Part shown: positions 17,570 to 25,919 of the stretch, piece after piece
How positions within the stretch are numbered: position 1 is the stretch's first letter
Layout of the letters: each line of letters begins with the position of its first letter
Assembly (NCBI GenBank): GCA_009908385.1
Contig: JAAAPE010000059.1
Location: forward strand, 1-60,799
Source: Gammaproteobacteria bacterium
Lineage (GTDB): Bacteria; Pseudomonadota; Gammaproteobacteria; Xanthomonadales; Wenzhouxiangellaceae
Direction of reading: 5' to 3'
DNA length: 60,799 nt
The notes under the pieces: model-generated
Told to the model about the DNA's origin: nothing
The model's input: the letters and a program-made list of their open reading frames with translations, nothing else
Database searches by the model: none
Program-made: the position numbers and the translations under genes

Positions 17570-18313
17570 ATGACCGAGCCCACGCTGGTCCTGATCACTC
17601 GCACCCGGCCTGCGGCTGAGACACTGGTCGCTCGGGTCGCCGAACTCGGTTACGAGCCGCTCGAATGCGCCCCGTTCCAGCTTGAGGGCCCTGCCCGACC
17701 GAAGGAGGTCGCCGAGGACCTCGCCGCCGCGCTTCCGGCCGACCGCGTGATCATGACCAGCCACGAAGCCGTCCGTCAGGCCGTCCGCCTCGTCGGCGCT
17801 GAAAGCTTCCGCCGGTCACTGGTCATCGTGCCGGGGCAGGGTACCGCTTCGATTGCCCGCGACGAGGGAATCGCGAACGTCATCTTCCCGGAAAGGCACG
17901 GCACCAGCGAAGCGATGCTGGCCATGCCGGAACTTCGCGATGTCGAGGGCCTGGATGTGCTGATCCTCGCGGCTTCCGGCGGGCGCGGCCTGATGGGGGA
18001 GACGCTCGAGCGTCGCGGCGCCGCCGTCGAACGCATTCACGTCTATTCCCGCGTGTCCTGCGCATTGCCCGACGACATCGATCGACGCATCATGGATGCA
18101 TCGAGCCTGGTGATCCTGGGCGCCAGCTGGGAAGCTGTCTACGGTCTGACGAGTGGCGTCGGCAAGGCCGCTCGTTCAAAGCTCTTCACCGGCTGGCTGG
18201 TGGCGCCGTCGCGTCGCGTCGCCGATCATGCCGCGCGGCTCGGCTTCAGCCGCTGTCGCGTGGCCACGGGGGCCGGTGACGACGCGATGCTGGGCGCGCT
18301 CGAGAGCCTCTGA
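17570..18313 (+). CDS. hemD: Uroporphyrinogen-III synthase HemD
   Basis: 247 residues with the two-domain HemD layout. Recognisable stretches are LITRTRPAAETLVARV, VIMTSHEAVRQAV (first-domain TS motif) and LVILGASWEAVYGL near the second domain. HemD proteins diverge strongly, so the call relies on position between hemC and hemX. It closes and inverts hydroxymethylbilane to uroporphyrinogen III. The ATG at 17570 follows AGGTGG; the frame is open upstream but crosses the terminator. Confidence 0.88.
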   Translation: MTEPTLVLITRTRPAAETLVARVAELGYEPLECAPFQLEGPARPKEVAEDLAAALPADRVIMTSHEAVRQAVRLVGAESFRRSLVIVPGQGTASIARDEGIANVIFPERHGTSEAMLAMPELRDVEGLDVLILAASGGRGLMGETLERRGAAVERIHVYSRVSCALPDDIDRRIMDASSLVILGASWEAVYGLTSGVGKAARSKLFTGWLVAPSRRVADHAARLGFSRCRVATGAGDDAMLGALESL

Positions 18314-18494
18314 TCGACTACGCGCCAGGCGCGAACAGACGACCACGGGGTGCTGGCCGAAGCGGGAACCGGTCTCGGGCCGCTGCCCGGGTTCGATCGG
18401 GGGCATAGCGACGGGATTGCCGCTACATGCTGGCGGGATTTGCGTTAATCTCGAAATTCGATTCACACGGCAGGCCGCCTGCCTCACTGATGCC

Positions 18495-19790
18495 ATGAAC
18501 GATCGACAGGATGCTTCAGACGCCGAAGAGCCGGAAGCCGCCTCGAATGCCGGCGACGTTTCCGATTCGACAGAAGCCACGGAGTCGGGAAGCGAGGAGC
18601 GGCCGGAATCGCCCGATCGAGGGCGCAGTGGCGTCGGCCTGTCGCTGGTCGCGTTGTTGCTGGCATTGGCGGCGTTCGGAGCGTCCGGCTGGTTGTGGTG
18701 GGAATCCCGCCAGACCTCGCAGGCATCACCGGTCGATGAAATCCGCAGCCAGGTCGGGGTCCTCGGTGAGCGAATGGACCGGCTCGAAGCGCGCTCTGCC
18801 GAGCTCGATGCGCTGGCCGATCGCCTCTCCGGGCTGGAGGCCCTGTCGGATCGTGTCGCCCGCGTGGAAGACCTCCCCGATCGCGTAGACTCGCTGCAGA
18901 ACCGGCTGCAGGACCTCTCCGGCCGAATCGAGTCCACCCGATCCCGGGCGGGTGCGGACGCTTCCGAGCTGCAGACACTGAACCAGGCATCAGAGGCGCT
19001 CGCCGCGCGCGTCTCCGACCTGGAGCAATCCCTGCCGGAACAGCTTTCGGAGCTGCGCGACGCGCTTTCGTCAAATCGTCAGCAGCAGACGTTGGAATTC
19101 GGGGAACGCGTGGCCGAGCGTCGCCGGGAACTGGTGCTGCTCGAGGTCAGCGGGCTCCTGCGCCTGGGGCAGTCCCGGGCGGAGTTGGCGGGTGACCTGG
19201 CCGGCGCTCGGGCGGCTTATGTCCGGGCCGCAGAGCGCCTGGCGACTCTCCAGAATGGCGGTTTCGACAGGGTGGGTGCCCTGATCGCCGAGGAACGGGA
19301 GGCCCTCGAGGAGCTCGATCCGCCCGACTGGGCAGGTATCATGGCGCAGTTGCAGGACCTCGACGCCGAGGCCGCCGAATGGCCGATGAAGGGAGCGGCG
19401 TCATCGACGCCCGCTCCGGCCGGGGAAAGCGACCCCGCGGGCGAGCCCGAAGGCTGGTGGCCCGGAATGCGTCGTGCGCTCGGCGGCCTGGTGCAGGTCA
19501 GCGAGCGAGATGATGTCGCGCTGCCGGGCTCGGCTGTCGAGAGTATCCGCGAGCGCATCAGGCTTCACCTGGCGGCCGCTCAGGCCGCCGCGGCGAGAAG
19601 GGCTGCGGTGGAGCTGGCTCGGCAGGTCACGGCGGTCGCCGACCTGCTCGAAGCGCGATTCGATACCGACGCATCCCCGGTGTCGAGGGCGCTGGATATG
19701 CTGGATGAACTGTCCGGCGTCCGGGAACCGGAGCTGCCGCCACTGGGCGAAGCGCTGGCCGAGCTCCAGGACAGGCAGGCGGCGCCGTGA
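18495..19790 (+). CDS. hemX: HemX-like protein (uroporphyrinogen-III C-methyltransferase family)
   Basis: 431 residues. An acidic N-terminal tail (about 1-50), one membrane helix (GLSLVALLLALAAFGASGWLWW, about 50-72), a long coiled coil (about 85-200) of RLxGLEAL-type heptads, then a helical HemX domain. Despite the database name, methyltransferase motifs are not seen. It is probably a membrane scaffold for heme enzymes. The stop overlaps the hemY GTG start. The 181-bp gap after hemD shows no clear promoter. Confidence 0.85.
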   Translation: MNDRQDASDAEEPEAASNAGDVSDSTEATESGSEERPESPDRGRSGVGLSLVALLLALAAFGASGWLWWESRQTSQASPVDEIRSQVGVLGERMDRLEARSAELDALADRLSGLEALSDRVARVEDLPDRVDSLQNRLQDLSGRIESTRSRAGADASELQTLNQASEALAARVSDLEQSLPEQLSELRDALSSNRQQQTLEFGERVAERRRELVLLEVSGLLRLGQSRAELAGDLAGARAAYVRAAERLATLQNGGFDRVGALIAEEREALEELDPPDWAGIMAQLQDLDAEAAEWPMKGAASSTPAPAGESDPAGEPEGWWPGMRRALGGLVQVSERDDVALPGSAVESIRERIRLHLAAAQAAAARRAAVELARQVTAVADLLEARFDTDASPVSRALDMLDELSGVREPELPPLGEALAELQDRQAAP

Positions 19791-20983
19791 AGCGGCTCCT
19801 GATCATCGTCGCGGTCGCCCTGGCCCTTGTGGCCACCGCCCTGATCGCGCCCTACCTGGCCGAGAACCCGGGCCGTGTCCAGCTCGATATCGGTCGGTGG
19901 CGCGTCGAGATGTCGGCGCTCGTGCTGGTCGGGGCCGTCGTCCTGACGTGGATCGCGCTCTCGCTCCTGGTCGGAATCTTCAGGCTTCCCGGTCGGCTGA
20001 TCCGCCGGGGACGCGAGCGTCGTTCGCGCCGCCAGCTCGAAAAGGGCTTTCTTGCCCTGACCGAGGGCGACTGGCCGGCGGCGGAAAAGGCCCTGCAGAA
20101 ATCCCTGAGCCATCGGGACTCGACCGCGGGTTACCTCGCCGCCGCCCGAGCGGCGCAGGGGCGCGGCGACCTCGGCAGCCGGGATCGCTGGCTCGATCAT
20201 GCCGACAGCCGCTTTGGCAGACGACATTTCGTGACGGGCCTGGCGCGCGCGCGGCTTCTTGCCGCGGAGGGCCGGAGCGATGAGGCTGTTGCCGTCCTCG
20301 AGCGGCTTCACCTCGGCAAGCCGAAGCATCAGGGCGTGCTGCGCCTGTTGCTGGAAAACTACCAGGAACTGGGGCGCTGGCGTGACCTTAGACTGCTCAC
20401 GCCGGCCCTGCGCCGGGCCGATGTCGTCGATCGGGATCGCGCCGGTGAGCTGGCCGCATTCGCCGCTCGGCGCGAGCTGGAAGCGGCGATCGACATCGAC
20501 CAGCTCGAGGCGAGCTGGAAAGAGCTGTCCCGGAAAACGAGGCAAAGGCACGACCTGGTTGGCGCTTACGCGAAGCGCGCCGGGGATCTCGGACGGACCG
20601 CCCGGGCCTCCACGCTGCTGGAGCGCAGTCTTTCCGCCGGGCCGGACGATGAATTGCTGATGCTCTACGCCGACTCCGACGAAGGCGACCGGGCGCATCG
20701 CATCAAACAGTGCGAGAAGTGGCTCCAGGCGCACCCCGACCATATCGGCCTGCAGCAGACCCTTGGCCTGCTCTACCTCGACGACCGCCAGTACGACCGG
20801 GCCCATGATTGTCTCGAACGGGTCGTCAGCCAACGACCCAACAGCCGGGCCTACGCGGCCCTCGGCCGCCTGCTGGACCGGGCCGGGAAGCTCGAGGCGG
20901 CGGCGCAGTGCTACCGCAACGCCCTGCGCCTGCGCGATGGCCGCGGCGCAGAGCCTTTGCCGCCGCCCGCCGAGCCCTCCTAG
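19787..20983 (+). CDS. hemY: HemY, membrane TPR protein of heme biosynthesis operon
   Basis: 398 residues with two N-terminal membrane helices (about 3-24 and 43-65) and a TPR-rich cytoplasmic/periplasmic part: repeats around 75-130 and 300-385 (LYLDDRQYDRAHDCLERVV). This is the proteobacterial HemY of the hemCDXY cluster, not protoporphyrinogen oxidase. It starts with GTG overlapping the hemX stop. Repeat element A begins about 15 bp after its stop. Confidence 0.88.
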   Translation: MKRLLIIVAVALALVATALIAPYLAENPGRVQLDIGRWRVEMSALVLVGAVVLTWIALSLLVGIFRLPGRLIRRGRERRSRRQLEKGFLALTEGDWPAAEKALQKSLSHRDSTAGYLAAARAAQGRGDLGSRDRWLDHADSRFGRRHFVTGLARARLLAAEGRSDEAVAVLERLHLGKPKHQGVLRLLLENYQELGRWRDLRLLTPALRRADVVDRDRAGELAAFAARRELEAAIDIDQLEASWKELSRKTRQRHDLVGAYAKRAGDLGRTARASTLLERSLSAGPDDELLMLYADSDEGDRAHRIKQCEKWLQAHPDHIGLQQTLGLLYLDDRQYDRAHDCLERVVSQRPNSRAYAALGRLLDRAGKLEAAAQCYRNALRLRDGRGAEPLPPPAEPS

Positions 20984-20998
20984 GGTTTGTGGTTGTTG

Positions 20999-22160
20999 GT
21001 TTTTTCGTTCTTTCGTTCTTTCGTTCTTTCGTTTTTTGGTTTTTTGGTTCGGCACCTGCCTGGCGTGGCGGGGCGGCTGCGCCGCGTGGCCCCGTGGGAC
21101 TTACTTCACCGTAGTCCCGGACGGAGCGAAGCGCAGATCCGGGACCTTCTTGCAGAATGGCAGGGCGCTGGATTTTTTCTGATCCGTGGATCGGGGGATT
21201 GCGCCACCGGCGGCTGTGGTGGTCTCGACCAGTCAAAATCTGTTTCGCGCGGGCCCGCTTCGCGGGGTCTTGCGGCGACTTACTTTTTTCAATTACCAAA
21301 AAAGTAAGCAAAAGGGCTCTTGAAAGATGCCGGATGGTCCGCAGGAGTCGTGCTATCAGTGGCTCCAGAATCCCGACTACGGCGTTGTTCTGATCCGGTC
21401 TGATTCTCGAGTGGCACTAGCGAGACCTTGGCGTAATCCGCACGAGAACAGCACGACCTAGATGACACGACTTCGTGTGGCGGAGCCACGACCTTTCAGG
21501 TGCGGGGCTTTGCCCACCCGGACGCCTGCGCGCGCGAAGCGCGCGGTGTCGTGTCGTCCGAAAGCCAGGCATCATGACCAGGGCCACTTCCGGATTGTGC
21601 CGAAGTCCCGGCGAATCCAGCCGGGTTCGAACAACGTCGTAATCGGAGTTCTGGAGCCCCCACAGGGTCCAATTTCCGAGACTCCAGACGGCGTCCTTTA
21701 AGCGCGTTTTTTGGTGACTGAACCATCGAGAACCGAGCTGAGCCGTGGCCCAACCCGGTTCTCGATGGTCCTCGCGCAGGAAAAAAGTTACCCGGCGCAA
21801 GTGCCTGCGAAGCAGGCCGGCCGGAACCGCAGTTGAATTGTCGAGGACGCCAACGCGTGCGGCGTCCCGTTCCGCGCTAGAGAGCAAGTCTTCGACGACC
21901 CACCGCAAGACCCCGCGAAGCGGGCCCGGGCGAAATCGCAGTTGACTGGTCGAGGACGCCACAGCGACCGGTGGCGCAAACCCTTGGTCCACGGCAGGGA
22001 ACAACAATCCGACGCCCTGCCACTCGGCAAGAAGGTCCCGGATCTACGCTGCGCTCCGTCCGGGACTACAGTGACGTAAATTCCACAGCGTCCGCGGCGT
22101 AGCCGCCCCCATCCTCCGCGGATGCCGAACCAAAAAACCAAAAAACGAAAGAACGAAGGA
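20999..22160. repeat. Nested palindromic intergenic element, copy A
   Basis: About 1.16 kb that fills the gap between convergent hemY and egtD. Left end: four TTCTTTCG-type repeats and TTTTTTGGTTCGGCA; right end: the mirrored TGCCGAACCAAAAAACC. Inward come a GCGGCTGCGCCGC-like hairpin, a hairpin with arms GTCCCGGA/TCCGGGAC, and CCCGCTTCGCGGGGTCTTGCGG. Hairpin H1 (21279-21308, CTTACTTTTTT paired to AAAAAAGTAAG) and the H2 position (~21712-21791) bracket a ~403-bp core. H2 is interrupted by a 50-bp hairpin. H1-to-H2 runs left to right. No convincing gene is inside. Confidence 0.9.
21720..21769. repeat. 50-bp hairpin insertion inside H2 of copy A
   Basis: ACCATCGAGAACCG and CGGTTCTCGATGGT form a 14-bp stem round ~20 bases. 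It replaces the left T-run of the H2 hairpin that is intact in copies B-E, while the right half (GCGCAGGAAAAAAGTTAC) remains. It looks like a small palindrome inserted into a pre-existing hairpin. Confidence 0.75.
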
Positions 22161-22168
22161 ACGTGAAC

Positions 22169-23119
22169 TTACGCGTCGGCCACCAGCCAGTGCATCGAGA
22201 ACAACCCGTCCGGGTCGAACCAGACCTTCTGCGACTTCAGTCCGGCCTGCTCGGCCAGTGCATTGAAAGACGCCACGGAGTACTTGTGGCTGCTCTCGGT
22301 ATGGATCGAGTCGCCGTTATCGAATTCGAATGTCTCGCCGTCGACGACGATGCGGGTGGGCCGGCGCGCGACCAGGTGCATCTCGATTCTTTCGAGCGCC
22401 TCGTCGTAGCGGGCTTCGTGGGCGAAGGCGTCGATTTCGACTTCAGCGCCCAGTTCGCGTAGGAGCCGCTCGAGCAGGTTCCGGTTGAAGGCGGCGGTGA
22501 CGCCTTCGGCGTCGTCGTAGGCGGCGAGGAGGCGGTCGACGGGTTTGACCAGGTCCACGCCGATCAGGATTGCGCCCTTTGCGCCGGCCATGCGGCCGAG
22601 TCGGGCGAGGAAGTCGCGCGCCTCATCGTGATCGAAGTTGCTGATCGTCGAGCCGGGGAAATAGACGATGCGGCGTCGTGCCGGCGGATCGAGGGTCAGC
22701 GCGTCGCTGTCGATGGGCCGGGTGTAGTCCGCTTGCAGCGGACGAATCTCGATCTCCGGAAAGGCGCTTTCGAGCTCCCGCGCCGAGCGCGCCAGGGCGG
22801 CCGCCGAGATCTCGATGGGGGTGTAGGCGCGAGGCGCCTCGAGGCTGGCCAGGAGGCGGTGGGTCTTGATGCCGGCGCCCGAGCCCAGTTCGATGACATG
22901 CGCTTGCGGGCCGATCATCCTTGAGAACTCCGGCGTGTGGGATTCATGCAGCGCCAGGTCGGCGCGCGTCACGTAGTATTCCGGCGTCCGGCAGATGCGC
23001 TCGAAGAGCTCGGAGCCTCTGGCATCGTAGAGGTACTTGCAATGGATTGCGCGCGGACGGCGCGACAGGCCCGCCAGCACTTCCTCCCGCAGGCTTTCGA
23101 TCTGGCCGGCTTCGCTCAT
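22169..23119 (-). CDS. egtD: EgtD, histidine Nα-methyltransferase
   Basis: 316 residues, full family length. SAM-binding motif IELGSGAGIKTHRLL, the KYLYDARGSELFERICRTPEYYVTRAD N-terminal signature and the substrate region SSHKYSVASF all match EgtD. It trimethylates histidine to hercynine, the first ergothioneine step. It overlaps egtB by 4 bp. Repeat element A abuts its 3' end. Confidence 0.95.
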   Translation of the reverse strand: MSEAGQIESLREEVLAGLSRRPRAIHCKYLYDARGSELFERICRTPEYYVTRADLALHESHTPEFSRMIGPQAHVIELGSGAGIKTHRLLASLEAPRAYTPIEISAAALARSARELESAFPEIEIRPLQADYTRPIDSDALTLDPPARRRIVYFPGSTISNFDHDEARDFLARLGRMAGAKGAILIGVDLVKPVDRLLAAYDDAEGVTAAFNRNLLERLLRELGAEVEIDAFAHEARYDEALERIEMHLVARRPTRIVVDGETFEFDNGDSIHTESSHKYSVASFNALAEQAGLKSQKVWFDPDGLFSMHWLVADA

Positions 23120-24468
23120 GCGTCGCGGGCCAGACGAATCCCGCTGAATTGCCAGCGGTCGGGCGGATAGAAGAAATTGCGGTAGGTCGGGCGGACATGA
23201 CCGGCCGGTGTGGCGCAGCTGCCGCCGCGCAGCACCATCTGGTTGGCCATGAACTTGCCGTTGTATTCGCCGACGGCGCCGGGAGCCGCCTTGAAACCGG
23301 GGTAGGGTGCGTAGCTCGAAGCCGTCCATTCCCAAACATTGCCGATCAGTCCGCAGGTCGAGCCGTCGGTTTCCCGGCTGTCGGCGGGGCCGGGGTGGAA
23401 GCGGCCCTGCTCGGCGAGGGGGCCGGGCGCATCGTCCACCGACGAGGCGGCCACCTCCCACTCGGCCTCTGTCGGCAGCCGTGCGCCGGCCCAGCGTGCG
23501 TAGGCGAAAGCCTCGTAGAAACTGACGTGCACCAGCGTTTCCCGCGGATCGACGGGCCGCAGCCCGCCCAGGGTATAGAGCCACCACCGGCCGTCGTCGT
23601 CGCGCTGCCAGTAGAGCGGGGCGCGCGTGCCGGAGTCCTGGAGCCAGGTCCAGCCGTCGGACAGCCACAGGTCCGGATCGTCATAGCCTCCGTCCTCGAT
23701 GAAGGCCAGGTATTCACCGCAGGCGACCGGACGCGAGGCGAGCTCGAAGGCCGGCACCACCTGCCGGTGACGGGGCGTTTCGTTGTCGAAACAATAGCGG
23801 CCGTCGTCGGCGGCGCCGATTTCGGCGATTCGTTCTTCGAAACCAAGCCAGTCCACCGCCGCGACATCGCCGCCGGAGGCCGGGCAGGACGACCAGGGCG
23901 GATACAGGGGATTGTGCGAAAAGCAGTGCTTGAGGTCGGTGACGACGAGTTCCTGGTGCTGCTGCTCGTGATTGAGCCCCAGCCTCACCAGGCGGGCCAG
24001 GTCGAGCCAGCGGGAATCGGGACAGTCGGAGATTAAGGCGATGAGTGCCTCGTCCACGGCCTGACGATACTCGGTCACGGCCGCGACATCGGGGCGCGAG
24101 ATCAGGCCGCGCTGCGGACGCGGGAACTGGGCGCCGATGCCGTTGTAGTAGGAATTGAAGAGGTAGCTGTAGCTCGGGTCGACCGGTTTCCAGCCGCTGT
24201 CGAGATCGGCCAGCACGAAGGACTCGAAGAACCAGCTGGAATGGGCCCGATGCCATTTCACCGGGCTGGCCTCGGGCATGGACTGGAGATTCTGGTCCTC
24301 GGCGGACAGTCCGTCGGTCAGGGCCTCGGTGGCGCCGCGGACCCGGCGATAATCGTCGGCGAGCTGGTCTCGCGTGATCGACTCGACGGTCAGCCGGTTG
24401 CACGCGGGCGGGGCGGATGCGCCCGTCGCCGAGCCTGTTCGAGCGATGCGGTCGAGTGACGCGGCCAT
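23116..24468 (-). CDS. egtB: EgtB-type hercynine oxygenase (sulfoxide synthase)
   Basis: 450 residues: N-terminal DinB-like domain with the iron ligands in KWHRAHSSWFFESF and LNHEQQHQELVVTD (HxxxH), then a formylglycine-enzyme-like domain with GNVWEWTASSYAPYPGF and VLRGGSCATP. It joins a thiol (Cys or γ-Glu-Cys) to hercynine. No egtA, egtC or egtE is in the window, so the sulfur donor is not settled. The ATG at 24468 lies one base after the pilR stop. Confidence 0.93.
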   Translation of the reverse strand: MAASLDRIARTGSATGASAPPACNRLTVESITRDQLADDYRRVRGATEALTDGLSAEDQNLQSMPEASPVKWHRAHSSWFFESFVLADLDSGWKPVDPSYSYLFNSYYNGIGAQFPRPQRGLISRPDVAAVTEYRQAVDEALIALISDCPDSRWLDLARLVRLGLNHEQQHQELVVTDLKHCFSHNPLYPPWSSCPASGGDVAAVDWLGFEERIAEIGAADDGRYCFDNETPRHRQVVPAFELASRPVACGEYLAFIEDGGYDDPDLWLSDGWTWLQDSGTRAPLYWQRDDDGRWWLYTLGGLRPVDPRETLVHVSFYEAFAYARWAGARLPTEAEWEVAASSVDDAPGPLAEQGRFHPGPADSRETDGSTCGLIGNVWEWTASSYAPYPGFKAAPGAVGEYNGKFMANQMVLRGGSCATPAGHVRPTYRNFFYPPDRWQFSGIRLARDA

Positions 24469-24469
24469 G

Positions 24470-25897
24470 TCAATCGATATCGTATTTCTTGAGCTTGTAG
24501 CGGAGCGAGCGGAAGGAGATACCGAGCTGCCGGGCCGCTTCGGTCTTGTTGTACTTCGCCTCGACCAGGGCCTTTTCCAGTATCCGACGCTCGATGTCTT
24601 CCATGTAATCGTCCAGGCTGCGGTCTTCCGGGGGGCTGATTTCGACATTGTCCTCGTCGAGCATCGACTGGTCGATGTTCAGGTCCTCGACGGTGATCTC
24701 GTCGCCCTCGCAGAGGGTCACTGCCCGTTGCAGGATGTTCACCAGTTCACGAACGTTACCCGAGAACTTGTGATTCTGGAGTGTATCCATGGCCTCGGTG
24801 CTGAGCTTGCGCGGCGGCTCGCCCCATTGTTCGCCGATGACGCCGAGAAAGTGCTCCGCCATCAGGCGGATATCGCCGCGGCGCTCGCGCAGCGCGGGCA
24901 TGGGCAATTCGATCACGTTGAGCCGGTAGTAGAGGTCGTTGCGGAACTCGCCGGCCTCCACCTGCGGCTTGAGCGCCTTGTGCGTTGCCGACAGGATTCG
25001 CACGTCCACTTTGAGTTCCTCGCGCCCGCCGATCGGGCGAACGGTTTTCTCCTGGATGACGCGCAGCAGCTTGACCTGCATGTTCAGCGGCAGGTCGGCA
25101 ACCTCGTCGAGAAAGAGCGTGCCGCCGTTGGCGGCGTGGAACAGGCCTTCCTTGTTGGCGTCGGCGCCGGTGAAACTGCCCTTCATGTGGCCGAAGAACT
25201 CGCTTTCCATCAGCTCGGAGGGAATGGCGCCGCAATTGACCGCGACGAAGGGCTTTTCGGCCCTCGGGCTGAGGTCGTGGATCAGTTGCGCGGCCAGCTC
25301 CTTTCCGGTGCCGGACTCGCCGCTGATCAGCACCGGCGCCTGGCTGCGGGCCAGCTTGGTGATCGTCTGGCGAACGCGGTCCATGGCCGGGGAGCGGCCT
25401 ACCAGGCGCTGGTGCAGGAGGCTCTCGCCCTTCGGCGTTCCCGCGGTGCCGCCTTCGTCGGCCTTTTCCTTCGGCGGCGCTTCGGTGGTCTTCGGCTTGA
25501 CCTCGGGGCGCTTCTCGGCGTCGTCCTGGCGCAGTTTCAGCGCGGTCCGCACCATGTTGCGCAGCACTTCCAGGTCGATCGGCTTGGACACGAAGTCGAA
25601 TGCGCCGTACTTCAGTGCCGTGACCGCGTCGTCGACTTTGCCGTAGGCGGTGATCATGGCCACCGGCATGTGCGGATAATCACGCGCGATTTCCTTGATC
25701 AGGCTCAGGCCGTTGCCGTCGGGCAGGCGCATGTCGGTCAGGCAGAACGCGTAGTCCGTGCCGTCGGCCAGCAGGCGTCGCGCCGTCGACAGGTCTTCGG
25801 CGGTGTCGACCTCCAGCCCCATGCGAGTGAGCGTCATGTCGAGCAGCTCTCTAAGATCGGGTTCGTCGTCGACTACCAGTGCGCGCGTTTCGCTCAT
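24470..25897 (-). CDS. pilR: PilR-like sigma-54 response regulator
   Basis: 475 residues: receiver domain with D55 (LTDMRLPDGNGLSLI), a sigma-54 AAA+ domain with Walker A GESGTGKE and the sigma-54 contact loop GSFTGADANKEG, and a C-terminal Fis-type helix-turn-helix (NKTEAARQLGISFRSLRYKL). Activates RpoN promoters, in Pseudomonas mainly pilA. It follows pilS by 22 bp and is followed immediately by egtB. Confidence 0.93.
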   Translation of the reverse strand: MSETRALVVDDEPDLRELLDMTLTRMGLEVDTAEDLSTARRLLADGTDYAFCLTDMRLPDGNGLSLIKEIARDYPHMPVAMITAYGKVDDAVTALKYGAFDFVSKPIDLEVLRNMVRTALKLRQDDAEKRPEVKPKTTEAPPKEKADEGGTAGTPKGESLLHQRLVGRSPAMDRVRQTITKLARSQAPVLISGESGTGKELAAQLIHDLSPRAEKPFVAVNCGAIPSELMESEFFGHMKGSFTGADANKEGLFHAANGGTLFLDEVADLPLNMQVKLLRVIQEKTVRPIGGREELKVDVRILSATHKALKPQVEAGEFRNDLYYRLNVIELPMPALRERRGDIRLMAEHFLGVIGEQWGEPPRKLSTEAMDTLQNHKFSGNVRELVNILQRAVTLCEGDEITVEDLNIDQSMLDEDNVEISPPEDRSLDDYMEDIERRILEKALVEAKYNKTEAARQLGISFRSLRYKLKKYDID

Positions 25898-25919
25898 CGA
25901 GCTCCTCGGGTCTGATTCT

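Noticed and set aside
20826..22141. Several long open frames in element A (and similar ones in B-E) in all six frames
   Set aside because: They cover palindromic, repeated DNA, differ between copies by frameshifts and stops, and give Arg/Pro/Ser-rich proteins without known domains.
20999..22160. Element A as a transposon or IS with its own transposase
   Set aside because: No frame of useful length resembles a transposase and no target duplication is visible at the ends; a non-autonomous element remains possible.
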